From Streptomyces macrolidinus (GTDB lineage Bacteria > Actinomycetota > Actinomycetes > Streptomycetales > Streptomycetaceae): a DNA stretch of 64,000 nucleotides. This document shows positions 41,252-49,832 of the stretch, in pieces. A program made the position numbers and the translations under genes. The notes beneath the pieces are model-generated. The model saw only the letters and a list, made by a program, of their open reading frames with translations, was not told where the DNA came from and did no database searches. Location of the stretch: contig NZ_JAMWMR010000016.1 in NCBI RefSeq assembly GCF_023887685.1, positions 1 through 64,000 on the forward strand, in the 5' to 3' direction. The first letter of the stretch is position 1; each line of letters starts with the position of its first letter.

Positions 41252-42556
41252 CTAGGAGATCTTGACCGGGTTCACCACGTCCGCGATCAGGACCAGGAGC
41301 GTGAAGCAGATGAACACGCTGGCCACGACGTACGCGACCGGCATCAGCTTCGCCACGTCGAAGGGGCCCGGGTCGGGGCGGCGAAGCACCTTGGCGACGG
41401 TGCGGCGCAGCGACTCCCACAGGGCGCCCGCGATGTGCCCGCCGTCCAGCGGGAGCAGCGGGAGCATGTTGAACAGGAACAGGGAGAGGTTGAAGCCCGC
41501 GACGAGCAGCAGCATCATCGCGATCTGCTGGGAGGGCGGGATGTCGAGGGTGAAGACCTCGCCGCCGACCCGGGCCGCGCCGACCACGCCCATCGGGGAG
41601 TCCGCCTCGCGCGGGGCGTCGCCGAAGGTCGCGTTCCACAGGGCGGGGATCTTGCCGGGCAGGGCGACGAGCGACTCGACGCCGTTGGCCATCATGTCGC
41701 CCATGCGCTGCACGGACTGGTCGAAGGACTGCTGGACGATGCCGGTGGCGGGCGTGAAGCCGAGGAAGCCCGCGTAGACGTACTTGCCTTCGACATAGCC
41801 GCCGTTGCCGTCCGTCTTGCTCACCTGGTTCTTGATCAGGTGGGCGTGCAGGGCGACCGGCTTGCCGTCCCGCTCGACGGTGATCGTGACGTCCTTGCCG
41901 GGGTTGGCGCGGATCTCGGACTGGAGGCCCGACCAGTCCTTCACCTGGGCGCCGTCGAACGCGACGATCTTGTCGCCCGGCTTGAGCCCGGCGGCCTGGG
42001 CGGGCGCGGCCGGGTCACCCTTCGCGCACTTCGTGCGGTTCTCGCTGGCCTGGGTGACGCAGTCGGAGACCTTGGAGACGGTGGTCGTCTGGGTCTGGAC
42101 GCCGAAGGTCATCATCACGCCGAGGAAGATCGCGACGGCGAGGACGAGGTTCATGAAGGGGCCCGCGAACATGACGATGACCCTCTTCCACGGCTTGCGT
42201 GTGTAGAAGAGGCGCTCGTCGTCACCGGGTTGCAGTTCCTCGAAGGACTGCTCCCTGGCGTCCTCGATCATGCCGCGCCACGGCGAGGTGGAGCGGGCCT
42301 CGATCCGGCCGTCCGCGCCGGGCGGGAACATCCCGATCATGCGGATGTAGCCGCCGAGGGGGACCGCCTTGATGCCGTACTCGGTCTCGCCCTTCTTGCG
42401 TGACCAGATCGTCGGGCCGAAGCCGACCATGTACTGCGGCACCCGGATACCGAAGAGCTTTGCCGTCGACAGATGGCCCAGTTCATGCCAGGCGATCGAG
42501 ATGAGCAGGCCCACTACGAAGACGACTATGCCGAGGATCATCATCAGGGTCGTCAT
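41252..42556 (-). CDS. rseP: site-2 protease RseP family (M50 metalloprotease)
   Basis: An intramembrane zinc metalloprotease that cleaves membrane-bound anti-sigma factors or signal-peptide remnants. The 434-residue protein has HELGH (24-28) in the first transmembrane helix and a PDZ domain (QAAGLKPGDKIVAFDG) near 190-205. The second metal motif NMLPLLPLDGGH begins at residue 363. ATG 42556 overlaps the dxr stop by four bases, so the genes are coupled. The dxr-rseP-ispG order is conserved in actinobacteria. Confidence 0.94.
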   Translation of the reverse strand: MTTLMMILGIVVFVVGLLISIAWHELGHLSTAKLFGIRVPQYMVGFGPTIWSRKKGETEYGIKAVPLGGYIRMIGMFPPGADGRIEARSTSPWRGMIEDAREQSFEELQPGDDERLFYTRKPWKRVIVMFAGPFMNLVLAVAIFLGVMMTFGVQTQTTTVSKVSDCVTQASENRTKCAKGDPAAPAQAAGLKPGDKIVAFDGAQVKDWSGLQSEIRANPGKDVTITVERDGKPVALHAHLIKNQVSKTDGNGGYVEGKYVYAGFLGFTPATGIVQQSFDQSVQRMGDMMANGVESLVALPGKIPALWNATFGDAPREADSPMGVVGAARVGGEVFTLDIPPSQQIAMMLLLVAGFNLSLFLFNMLPLLPLDGGHIAGALWESLRRTVAKVLRRPDPGPFDVAKLMPVAYVVASVFICFTLLVLIADVVNPVKIS

Positions 42557-43809
42557 GCATGGGCCTCCGCGGTTGCCGTCTGCGCCGTCAGTTCTCGGGC
42601 CCGGGCGCGCGCCCAGGTCTCCGCTTCGAGGACGTCCGCGACGGTCAGGGAAGTTCCCGAACGGGGCGTTCCGTGCTCCTCGACCACCCGGATGACGGTA
42701 TCCATGATCCCGTTGAACGGCAGGGCGCCGTTCAGGAACGCGTCGACACACTCCTCATTGGCGGCATTGAACACCGCCGGAGCCGTGCCCGCGAGCTGTC
42801 CGACGTGCCGGGCGAGTCCGACGGACGGGAAGGCGTCGTTGTCGAGCGGGAAGAACTCCCAGGTGGAGGCCTTGGTCCAGTCGATGGCGGGGGCGGCGTC
42901 GGGGACGCGTTCGGGCCAGCCGAGACCGATGGCGATCGGCCCACGCATGTCGGGGGGCGTGGCCTGCGCGAGGGTCGAGCCGTCGGTGTACTCGACCATC
43001 GAGTGGACGTAGGACTGGGGGTGGACGACGACCTCGATGCGGTCGAAGGGGATGTCGTAGAGCAGGTGCGCCTCGATCACTTCCAGGCCCTTGTTGACGA
43101 GGGTCGCGGAGTTGATCGTGATGACGGGGCCCATGGCCCAGGTGGGGTGGGCGAGGGCGTCCTCGGGGGTGACGGCCGCCAGCTCGGCCCGCGTCCGGCC
43201 GCGGAAGGGGCCTCCGGAGGCGGTGACGACGAGCTTGCGTACGTCGGCGCGGGTGCCGCAGGCGAGGGCCTGGAAGAGGGCGGCGTGCTCGGAGTCGACG
43301 GGGATGATCTGGCCGGGCTTGGCCAGCGCCTTCACCAGCGGGCCGCCGACGATGAGCGACTCCTTGTTGGCGAGCGCGAGCGTGCGGCCCGCCTCCAGGG
43401 CGGCGAGGGTGGGGGCGAGACCGATGGAACCCGTGATGCCGTTGAGGACGGTGTGGCAGGCGGAGGCGGCGAGCTGGGTGGCCGCGTCGGGGCCGGTGAG
43501 GATCTCGGGGAGGGGCTCCCCGGGGCCGTACTGCGCCGAGAGGGCCTCGCGCAGCGCCGGTACGACGTCCTCACGCGCGACCGCGACGGTGTCCACGCGC
43601 AGCCGGTGGGCCTGCTCGGCGAGCAGCGCGACCCGGCCGCCGTTCGCGGAGAGTGCGGTGACGTTGAACCGGTCGGGGTTGCGCAGTACGAGATCGATGG
43701 CCTGCGTACCGATCGACCCGGTGGAGCCGAGGATCACGACGTCCCGCATCCCGTCGACGTGGTCGAAGCGGAGATGGGGGTCGGCAAGAGGGGCTGGACT
43801 GTCGCTCAT
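42553..43809 (-). CDS. dxr: 1-deoxy-D-xylulose 5-phosphate reductoisomerase
   Basis: Dxr converts deoxyxylulose phosphate to methylerythritol phosphate, the committed step of the MEP pathway. The 418-residue protein has the NADPH motif GSTGSIG (28-34). Further typical blocks are NKESLIVGG, VDSEHAALFQAL and the metal-binding C-terminal half. It is translated just ahead of rseP with a four-base overlap. The ~20-residue N-terminal extension before the Rossmann strand is slightly long but common in Streptomyces. Confidence 0.96.
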   Translation of the reverse strand: MSDSPAPLADPHLRFDHVDGMRDVVILGSTGSIGTQAIDLVLRNPDRFNVTALSANGGRVALLAEQAHRLRVDTVAVAREDVVPALREALSAQYGPGEPLPEILTGPDAATQLAASACHTVLNGITGSIGLAPTLAALEAGRTLALANKESLIVGGPLVKALAKPGQIIPVDSEHAALFQALACGTRADVRKLVVTASGGPFRGRTRAELAAVTPEDALAHPTWAMGPVITINSATLVNKGLEVIEAHLLYDIPFDRIEVVVHPQSYVHSMVEYTDGSTLAQATPPDMRGPIAIGLGWPERVPDAAPAIDWTKASTWEFFPLDNDAFPSVGLARHVGQLAGTAPAVFNAANEECVDAFLNGALPFNGIMDTVIRVVEEHGTPRSGTSLTVADVLEAETWARARARELTAQTATAEAHA

Positions 43810-44010
43810 CCCTCCATTGTGGCCGTAGGTGGGGAGCGGGCGGACAGGGAGTTCCTCGGGCGGGCGGCATATCCGCTGTCGCTACCGAATGGAGCGGAAT
43901 GATCCTTCATGAAGTTCGAGTGAAGAGATTGTGATAACACTTTGGAGCCGTCGGTCGGCGGATGACCGGACGACGAGGAACAACCTGCGAACGACATCTG
44001 GGGGGATCTC

Positions 44011-44463
44011 ATGCGCATGCGCGCCGCCCTGCCCGCCCTCGCGGGCGTTGCTGCCCTGACGGGCACCGCGCTTCTGGCCACTCCGGCTCAGGCCGCCGCC
44101 GGGGTGACCATCTACTACGTCCAGTACGACAGCCCCGGCAAGGACGACCGCTCGAACAAGAGCCTCAACGCCGAATGGGTGCAGATCAAGAACAACGGAT
44201 CCTCGGCCGTCTCGCTGAAGGGCTGGATCCTGAAGGACGCCTCGAACCACAAGTACACGTTCCCGAACGTCAAGATCGGTGCGCACAAGACGATGAAGGT
44301 GCACACCGGCCAGGGCAAGGACACGACGTCGGACAAGTACCAGGGGCGCAAGGCGTACGTGTGGAACAACACCAGCGACAAGGCGACGCTCACGAAGGCG
44401 AACGGGTCCAAGGTCGACACGTGCTCGTGGACCAAGCCGGGCTCGGGCCACAAGTACTGCTGA
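44011..44463 (+). CDS. secreted lamin-tail-domain protein
   Basis: A 150-residue protein with a Sec signal peptide (MRMRAALPALAGVAALTGTA, cleavage near AQA at 28). It is followed by a lamin-tail domain (ITIYYVQYDSPGKDD-like start, NAEWVQIKNNGSSAVSLKGW, ILKDASNHKYTFP). The lamin-tail fold is a small immunoglobulin-like module found in extracellular bacterial proteins. The ATG has GGGGGGA ahead, and a strong terminator follows. The substrate or partner is unknown; its last residue is a cysteine (KYC), which may form a disulfide with CSW. Confidence 0.9.
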   Translation: MRMRAALPALAGVAALTGTALLATPAQAAAGVTIYYVQYDSPGKDDRSNKSLNAEWVQIKNNGSSAVSLKGWILKDASNHKYTFPNVKIGAHKTMKVHTGQGKDTTSDKYQGRKAYVWNNTSDKATLTKANGSKVDTCSWTKPGSGHKYC

Positions 44464-44477
44464 GTCCGTAGAGGCTC

Positions 44478-44509
44478 TTCCCCGCGCCCCTTGCCAGGGG
44501 CGCGGGGAA
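44478..44509. terminator. bidirectional terminator
   Basis: TTCCCCGCGCCCCT (44478-44491) and AGGGGCGCGGGGAA (44496-44509) pair perfectly around TGCC, between the convergent lamin-tail and acyl-CoA dehydrogenase genes. Confidence 0.85.
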
Positions 44510-44522
44510 CGCGGAACCGCCG

Positions 44523-46463
44523 TCAGCGGATCGGCCGGTGGACGTTCTCGCGTCGGCTCGGGCCCGGGGTCGCGTCCGCGATCCAGGGGCCCTCGCCCGA
44601 CGGGTCCACCACTCCCTGTTCCAGCCAGGTGTACGTGCCGGACAGGATGCCCTTGACCACCTTGCGGTCCAGTTCGTCCGTGTTGGTCCACAGGCGGCCG
44701 AAGAGTTCCTCCACGCGGATGCGGGACTGGCGGCAGAAGGCGTCCGCGAGTTGGTACGCCTCGCGGCCGTACTCGCCGGTCCTGCGCAGGTGTTCGGCGC
44801 GTACGCAGGCCGCGCTCATCGCGAAGAGTTCGGCGCCGATGTCCACGATCCGGCCCAGGAAGCCCTGTTTGGTCTCCATGCGGCCCTGCCAGCGGGACAT
44901 TCCGTAGAACGTGGAGCGGGCCAGCTTGCGGGAGCTGCGCTCGACGTAGCGCAGGTGCGGCGAGAGGTCGACCTGCTGGTGGAACTCCCGGTACGCGCCC
45001 GGGATCTGCCCCTGCCCGGCGACCAGCTTCGGCAGCCAACGGGCGTAGAACGCACCGGCGCCCGCGCCCGCCTTCGCCTTGTCGGCCAGCGACTTGTCCG
45101 GGTCGATCAGGTCACCGGCCACCGACAGGTGCGCGTCCACGGCCTCGCGGGCGATCAGCAGATGCATGATCTCCGTCGAGCCCTCGAAGATGCGGTTGAT
45201 GCGCAGATCGCGCAGCAGTTGCTCGGCCGGTACCGCGCGCTCCCCGCGCGCCTTCAGCGACTCCGCCGTCTCGAAGCCACGGCCGCCACGGATCTGGACC
45301 AGCTCGTCGGCCATCAGCCAGCCCATCTCCGAGCCGTACAGCTTGGCGAGGGCGGCCTCGATGCGGATGTCGTTGCGGTCCTCGTCGGCCATCTGGGACG
45401 ACAGGTCGACCATCGCCTCCAGCGCGAACGTCGTCGCCGCGATGAAGGAGATCTTCGAGCCGACCGCCTCGTGCAGCGCGACCGGCTTGCCCCACTGCTC
45501 GCGGGCCCCCGACCACTCCCGGGCGATCTTCAGACACCACTTGCCGGACCCCACGCACATCGCGGGCAGCGACAGCCGGCCGGTGTTCAGCGTGGTGAGC
45601 GCGATCTTCAGGCCCGCGCCCTCCGGGCCGATGCGGTTGGCGGCCGGGACGCGGACACGGTGGAAGCGCGTCACGCCGTTCTCGATGCCGCGCAGGCCCA
45701 TGAAGGCATTGCGGTTCTCGACGGTGACACCCTCCGACGCCGCCTCCACGACGAACGCCGTGATGCCGCCCTTGTGGCCCTCGGACTTCGGCACGCGTGC
45801 CATGACGACCAGCAGATCGGCCACCACACCGTTGGTGGTCCACAGCTTGACGCCGTCGAGGACGTACTCGTCCCCGTCCGGTACGGCGGTCGTGGCCAGC
45901 CGCGCCGGGTCGGAGCCCACGTCCGGCTCGGTGAGCAGGAACGCGGAGATATCGGTGCGGGCGCAGCGCGGCAGGAACGTGTCCTTCTGCTCCTGCGTGC
46001 CGAAGAGCTTCAGCGGCTGCGGTACGCCGATCGACTGGTGCGCGGACAGCAGCGCGCCGATCGCCGGGTTCGCCGAGCCGGCCAGGGCGAGCGCCTTGTT
46101 GTAGTACACCTGGGTGAGGCCTAGGCCGCCGTACTTGGTGTCGATCTTCATACCGAGGGCGCCGAGGTCCTTGAGACCGTTGATCGTCTCGTCGGGGATA
46201 CGGGCCTCGCGCTCGATGCGGGCGCCGTCGACCTGGGTCTCGCAGAAGTCGCGCAGCTTGGTGAGGAACTCCTCGCCGCGCTGCACGTCCTCGTCGGCGG
46301 GCAGCGGGTGCGGATGGATCAGGTCGAGCCGGAAGCGGCCGAGGAAGAGCTCCTTGGCGAAGCTGGGCTTGCGCCAGTCCTGCTGACGCGCGGCCTCGGC
46401 GACCTGGCGGGCCTCACGTTCGGTGACGGTGGGCTGGGGGGTGGGGGAGGGTGGTGCGGGCAT
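44523..46463 (-). CDS. acyl-CoA dehydrogenase
   Basis: A 646-residue flavoprotein that introduces a trans-2 double bond into acyl-CoA in fatty-acid breakdown. Core features are the FAD/substrate loop AFLLTEPDVGSDPARL, KLWTTNGVVADLLVVMARVP, GLRGIENGVTRF and the C-terminal GGRGFETAESL and IFEGSTEIMHLLIAREAVD. It is about 230 residues longer than classical short-chain enzymes. The extra C-terminal helical part resembles very-long-chain and DUF1974-type enzymes. ATG 46463 has GAGGTGA ahead. Direct and inverted repeats lie upstream and may serve a regulator. Confidence 0.92.
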   Translation of the reverse strand: MPAPPSPTPQPTVTEREARQVAEAARQQDWRKPSFAKELFLGRFRLDLIHPHPLPADEDVQRGEEFLTKLRDFCETQVDGARIEREARIPDETINGLKDLGALGMKIDTKYGGLGLTQVYYNKALALAGSANPAIGALLSAHQSIGVPQPLKLFGTQEQKDTFLPRCARTDISAFLLTEPDVGSDPARLATTAVPDGDEYVLDGVKLWTTNGVVADLLVVMARVPKSEGHKGGITAFVVEAASEGVTVENRNAFMGLRGIENGVTRFHRVRVPAANRIGPEGAGLKIALTTLNTGRLSLPAMCVGSGKWCLKIAREWSGAREQWGKPVALHEAVGSKISFIAATTFALEAMVDLSSQMADEDRNDIRIEAALAKLYGSEMGWLMADELVQIRGGRGFETAESLKARGERAVPAEQLLRDLRINRIFEGSTEIMHLLIAREAVDAHLSVAGDLIDPDKSLADKAKAGAGAGAFYARWLPKLVAGQGQIPGAYREFHQQVDLSPHLRYVERSSRKLARSTFYGMSRWQGRMETKQGFLGRIVDIGAELFAMSAACVRAEHLRRTGEYGREAYQLADAFCRQSRIRVEELFGRLWTNTDELDRKVVKGILSGTYTWLEQGVVDPSGEGPWIADATPGPSRRENVHRPIR

Positions 46464-46506
46464 GAGGCTCACCTCGCCGCGAATAGGGATCCTGTGGGGC
46501 GTTCTC

Positions 46507-46569
46507 CGATCAAGCTGACGTACGCCGACCAGGGCCACCGTACGGCGATCAAGATGACGTACGGCGACC
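46507..46569. promoter_or_regulatory. 24-bp direct repeat pair upstream of the acyl-CoA dehydrogenase gene
   Basis: CGATCAAGCTGACGTACGCC begins the copy at 46507-46530, and CGATCAAGATGACGTACGGC begins the copy at 46546-46569. The 24-mers differ at two positions and lie 39 bases apart, 44-106 bases upstream of the start codon. They may be tandem regulator sites or duplicated promoter parts. Confidence 0.55.
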
Positions 46570-46586
46570 TTGCGGATGTTCGTTAC

Positions 46587-46606
46587 CGATCGGTGCTACC
46601 CGATCG
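46587..46606. promoter_or_regulatory. inverted repeat upstream of the acyl-CoA dehydrogenase gene
   Basis: CGATCGG (46587-46593) and CCGATCG (46600-46606) are perfect complements with a 6-base spacer, in the style of TetR-family operators. It lies about 125 bases upstream of the start codon. Confidence 0.45.
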
Positions 46607-46783
46607 TTCGTACCCCAATCGGGGCGAGGTCACCAGTCCTCGCGCAGCCCTCCGGCCGCGAAATGCCGCCCGCCGCGTGCGTCTTGGCCGTACGGGGCCG
46701 TACGGGACGGGTGTGGTCGGCGGTGCCGGGCCGGAGGGCCACCTGGGGGAACGGGCCGAGGGCCCGTACTCCCCCTGTCCGCG

Positions 46784-47308
46784 TCAGACGGCACGGCGCA
46801 TGACCAGCCGTGGCCAGCGGTCCAGGCCGTGCTCCGCCTCGCGCGCGCGGATGTCCTTGAGGCCGGGGCCGAGCGCGGCGTCGTCCACCGGCTGGAAGCC
46901 GCAGCGCGCGTAGTAGGGCGCGTTCCACGGGACGTCGACGAACGTGGTGAGGGTCAGGGCGGGAAGGCCCTCCGTGGCCGCGACGGTGGCGGCGTGGTCC
47001 AGGAGCGAGCGTCCGACACCGCGGCGCGCGCTGTCCGGGTGCACGGAGACCTGCTCGATATGCAGGCCCCCGTCGACGTGCTCGGCGATGAGATAGGCCA
47101 CCGGGACGTCGGCGGTGTCGACCGCAACCCAGGCGAGCCCGTCCTGCTGGTAGCGGGCGAGTTCGTCGAGCGGGAGCGGCTCGTCGTCGGCTATCTCGGG
47201 CATGCCGACGTCGTGGAAGCAACGCCCGGCGGCTCGCTCGATGTCCTGGAGCAGGGGCAGCTCCTCGGTCCGGACGGCTCGGATACGCAGGGCCTCATGA
47301 GTACGCAT
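46784..47308 (-). CDS. GNAT family N-acetyltransferase
   Basis: A 174-residue acetyltransferase. It shows IRAVRTEELPLLQDIERAAG at the start and the acetyl-CoA-binding loop VSVHPDSARRGVGRSLLDHA. NAPYYARCGFQPVDDAALGP near the end is typical of a common subgroup. The substrate is unknown. The ATG at 47308 is the best family fit but lacks a good ribosome-binding site. It lies downstream of another acetyltransferase gene, from which a hairpin separates it. Confidence 0.87.
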   Translation of the reverse strand: MRTHEALRIRAVRTEELPLLQDIERAAGRCFHDVGMPEIADDEPLPLDELARYQQDGLAWVAVDTADVPVAYLIAEHVDGGLHIEQVSVHPDSARRGVGRSLLDHAATVAATEGLPALTLTTFVDVPWNAPYYARCGFQPVDDAALGPGLKDIRAREAEHGLDRWPRLVMRRAV

Positions 47309-47336
47309 GGGTCCATGGTGCCGTGTGGCTTCCCGA

Positions 47337-47384
47337 GGGAGTGATCGCCCTGGGGCCTGCCTGCGGTTCCCGGCGATCACTCCC
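47337..47384 (-). terminator. hairpin between two acetyltransferase genes
   Basis: GGGAGTGATCGCC (47337-47349) pairs with GGCGATCACTCCC (47372-47384), 18 bases past the stop of the upstream acetyltransferase gene. Confidence 0.7.
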
Positions 47385-47401
47385 CCTGCGTCGAGCGGCT
47401 G

Positions 47402-48016
47402 CTACGCGGCGGTCGGACGCGGCTCGCGCCACATCGCCCACAGCACCGGGCCACCGCCCGGCAGCGTCAGCTCCTCGCGCACCGTGAAGCCGAAGTGCTC
47501 GTAGAAGGGCAGGTTGGACTCCTTGGAGGACTCCAGGTAGGCGGGCAGACCGGCCGCGTCCGCCTGGGCCAGCCCCGAGCGCAGCAGCGCGGCGCCCTGG
47601 CCCTGGCCTCGGGCGGCCGGGTCGGCACCGATCACGGCCAGGTACCAGTGCGGCTCCTGGGGCGTGTGCTTGCCCGCAGCTTCGAGCGCGTCCCGGAACA
47701 GCTCGGCCCGGTCACCGAGGATGTCCTGGAGCTCCTGGACGGTCTCCGCGTCGGGAACGGCCTTGGCCTGCGCCTCCGGCGGCACCCAGAAGGCCGCCGC
47801 CGCGTCGGTGCGCTCGCACACGCCGTGCTGGAGGTACATCCGGGAGAAGAGCGTGCTGAAGTAGCGGGCCATGGACGCCTCGCGCGAGGCGTCCTCGGTG
47901 AAGAACCAGCGCATCATCGGGTCGTCGTCGAACGCGCGGGCCAAGGCCCGGCTGATCACCGGAGCGTCGTCGAGCGTCGCCGTCTTGGGGGTAACGGGTA
48001 TCGGCATACCGGTCAT
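47402..48016 (-). CDS. GNAT family N-acetyltransferase
   Basis: A protein of about 204 residues with RALARAFDDDPMMRWFF at the start and the acetyl-CoA-binding segment GADPAARGQGQGAALLRSGL. The closing YLESSKESNLPFYEHFGF is typical of a widespread actinobacterial GNAT subgroup. The start is uncertain among ATG codons at 48025, 48016 and 48007; none has a strong ribosome-binding site. The substrate is unknown. It is not similar enough to the adjacent GNAT gene to call the two recent duplicates. Confidence 0.87.
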   Translation of the reverse strand: MTGMPIPVTPKTATLDDAPVISRALARAFDDDPMMRWFFTEDASREASMARYFSTLFSRMYLQHGVCERTDAAAAFWVPPEAQAKAVPDAETVQELQDILGDRAELFRDALEAAGKHTPQEPHWYLAVIGADPAARGQGQGAALLRSGLAQADAAGLPAYLESSKESNLPFYEHFGFTVREELTLPGGGPVLWAMWREPRPTAA

Positions 48017-48162
48017 TCTGCACAACGGTGTTCGACGGCAGCGAGGCGGGGTCGATCTGACGAAGGGTCAATATCCGGCTCTGCGATGGCTTTTGAGAAC
48101 GGGGTTCGCAGACCGATCGACGCACGCCGCCCCCGCCGTCCCCGCCGTCCCCGCGTACGACA

Positions 48163-48197
48163 ACGGCCCGAACCCCCGCACAGTGGGCTCGGGCCGT
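48163..48197 (-). terminator. hairpin after the aldehyde dehydrogenase gene
   Basis: ACGGCCCGA (48163-48171) pairs with TCGGGCCGT (48189-48197), 14 bases past the stop codon at 48212. Confidence 0.65.
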
Positions 48198-48211
48198 CGG
48201 TCGTGGTCGGC

Positions 48212-49657
48212 TCAGAGAGCCAGGTCCGTCAGGACCAGGACGCGCTCGTAGGTGTAGTCGTCCATCGCGGAGCGCACGCCCTCGCGGCCGACGCCGGAGC
48301 GCTTGGTGCCGCCGTACGGCATCTGGTCGGCGCGGAAGGACGGCGCGTCGCCGATGACCACGCCGCCGACCTCGAGGGCGCGGTGCGCGCGGAAGGCGAC
48401 CTGGAGGTCGTGCGTGAACACGCCCGCCTGGAGGCCGTACTTGGAGTCGTTGACCGCGGCGAACGCCTCGGCCTCGCCGTTCACCTTCTGCACGGTGAGG
48501 ACGGGACCGAAGACCTCCTCGGTGGCGAGGGTGACGTCGCCCGGGACCTCGGTGAGCACGGTCGGCGCGTAGGTGGCACCGTCGCGCTTGCCGCCGGTCA
48601 GGAGCGTGGCGCCCGCGGCCACGGCCTCGTCGACCCAGGACTCCACGCGCTTCGCGGCGTCCTCGCTGACGAGCGGGCCGACGTCCGTGGCGTCGTCGGA
48701 GGGGTCACCGGTGACCATGGCCTCGACAGCGGCCACGATGCGCGGCACCAGCCGGTCGTACACGGCGGCGTCGGCGATCACCCGCTGCACGGAGATGCAG
48801 GACTGGCCGCCCTGGTAGTTGGAGAACAGGGCGATGCGCTTCGCGGCCCAGTCCAGGTCCTCGTCGCTCGCGTAGTCGGCGAGGACGACGGCCGCGCCGT
48901 TGCCGCCCAGCTCCAGCGTGCAGTGCTTGTGCGGCACCGACTCCATGATCGAGTAGCCGACCTTCTCGGAACCCGTGAAGGAGATGACCGGCAGGCGCTC
49001 GTCCTGGACGAGGGCGGGCATCTTGTCGTTGGTGACCGGCAGCACCGACCAGGAACCGGCGGGCAGGTCGGTCTCGGCGAGCAGCTCGCCGATGATCAGG
49101 CCGGACAGCGGGGTGGCCGGGGCCGGCTTGAGGATGATCGGCACGCCCGCGGCGATGGCCGGGGCGATCTTGTGGGCGCACAGGTTCAGCGGGAAGTTGA
49201 ACGGCGCGATACCGAGGACGACGCCCTTCGGGAAGCGGCGGATCAGCGCCAGCCGGCCCGTGCCGCCGCCGTCGGTGTCCAGGCGCTGGGCCTCGCCGCC
49301 GTTGAAGCGGCGGGCCTCCTCGGCCGCGAAGCGGAACACGGAGACGGCACGGCCGACCTCGCCGCGGGCCCACTTCATGGGCTTGCCGTTCTCGGCGGAG
49401 ATGAGCCGCGCGATCTCCTCGGTGCGCTCGACGAGCCGCTTGCAGACGTGGTCCAGGGCGGCGGCACGCGCGTGGGCCGGGAGGGCGGCGAACTCGTCCC
49501 GTACGGCGTACGCGGCGGCGACGGCCTCCTCGACCTGAGCCTCGGTCGGGACGCTGACCTTGCCGACGAGCCGGCCGTCCCACGAGTTGGTGACGTCGAA
49601 GGTGGTCTCACCGGTGGCCTGGCGGCCGGCCAGCCAGAAGGCGTGGGTGGAGGTCAT
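48212..49657 (-). CDS. NAD(P)-dependent aldehyde dehydrogenase
   Basis: A 481-residue enzyme with the aldehyde dehydrogenase active site: catalytic glutamate 249 in LELGGNGA and cysteine 287 in QGGQSCISV. Cofactor-binding PFNFPLNL and SFTGSEKVG are also present. It is close in type to glyceraldehyde-phosphate or succinate-semialdehyde dehydrogenases with a valine/alanine-rich helix. The nearby gabT gene makes succinate semialdehyde oxidation a reasonable guess. It is followed by a hairpin. The pucR gene lies just upstream in the same orientation, 175 bases away. Confidence 0.88.
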   Translation of the reverse strand: MTSTHAFWLAGRQATGETTFDVTNSWDGRLVGKVSVPTEAQVEEAVAAAYAVRDEFAALPAHARAAALDHVCKRLVERTEEIARLISAENGKPMKWARGEVGRAVSVFRFAAEEARRFNGGEAQRLDTDGGGTGRLALIRRFPKGVVLGIAPFNFPLNLCAHKIAPAIAAGVPIILKPAPATPLSGLIIGELLAETDLPAGSWSVLPVTNDKMPALVQDERLPVISFTGSEKVGYSIMESVPHKHCTLELGGNGAAVVLADYASDEDLDWAAKRIALFSNYQGGQSCISVQRVIADAAVYDRLVPRIVAAVEAMVTGDPSDDATDVGPLVSEDAAKRVESWVDEAVAAGATLLTGGKRDGATYAPTVLTEVPGDVTLATEEVFGPVLTVQKVNGEAEAFAAVNDSKYGLQAGVFTHDLQVAFRAHRALEVGGVVIGDAPSFRADQMPYGGTKRSGVGREGVRSAMDDYTYERVLVLTDLAL

Positions 49658-49832
49658 GATCGGGTCCCGACCCTTCCGAGGTTGGATGTTCCTTGGGTTG
49701 CGTCGTCCACGGTAGGGCCGGGGTGGCGAACGGTCGTTTGTCCGGTGAGTAGCACTGTGGTGGGGGCGTAGTACGGGATGTACAGCCCGGTCCTACGGGA
49801 TGTGTCGCCCCTGCGTCACGGCTGGGGCGTCG

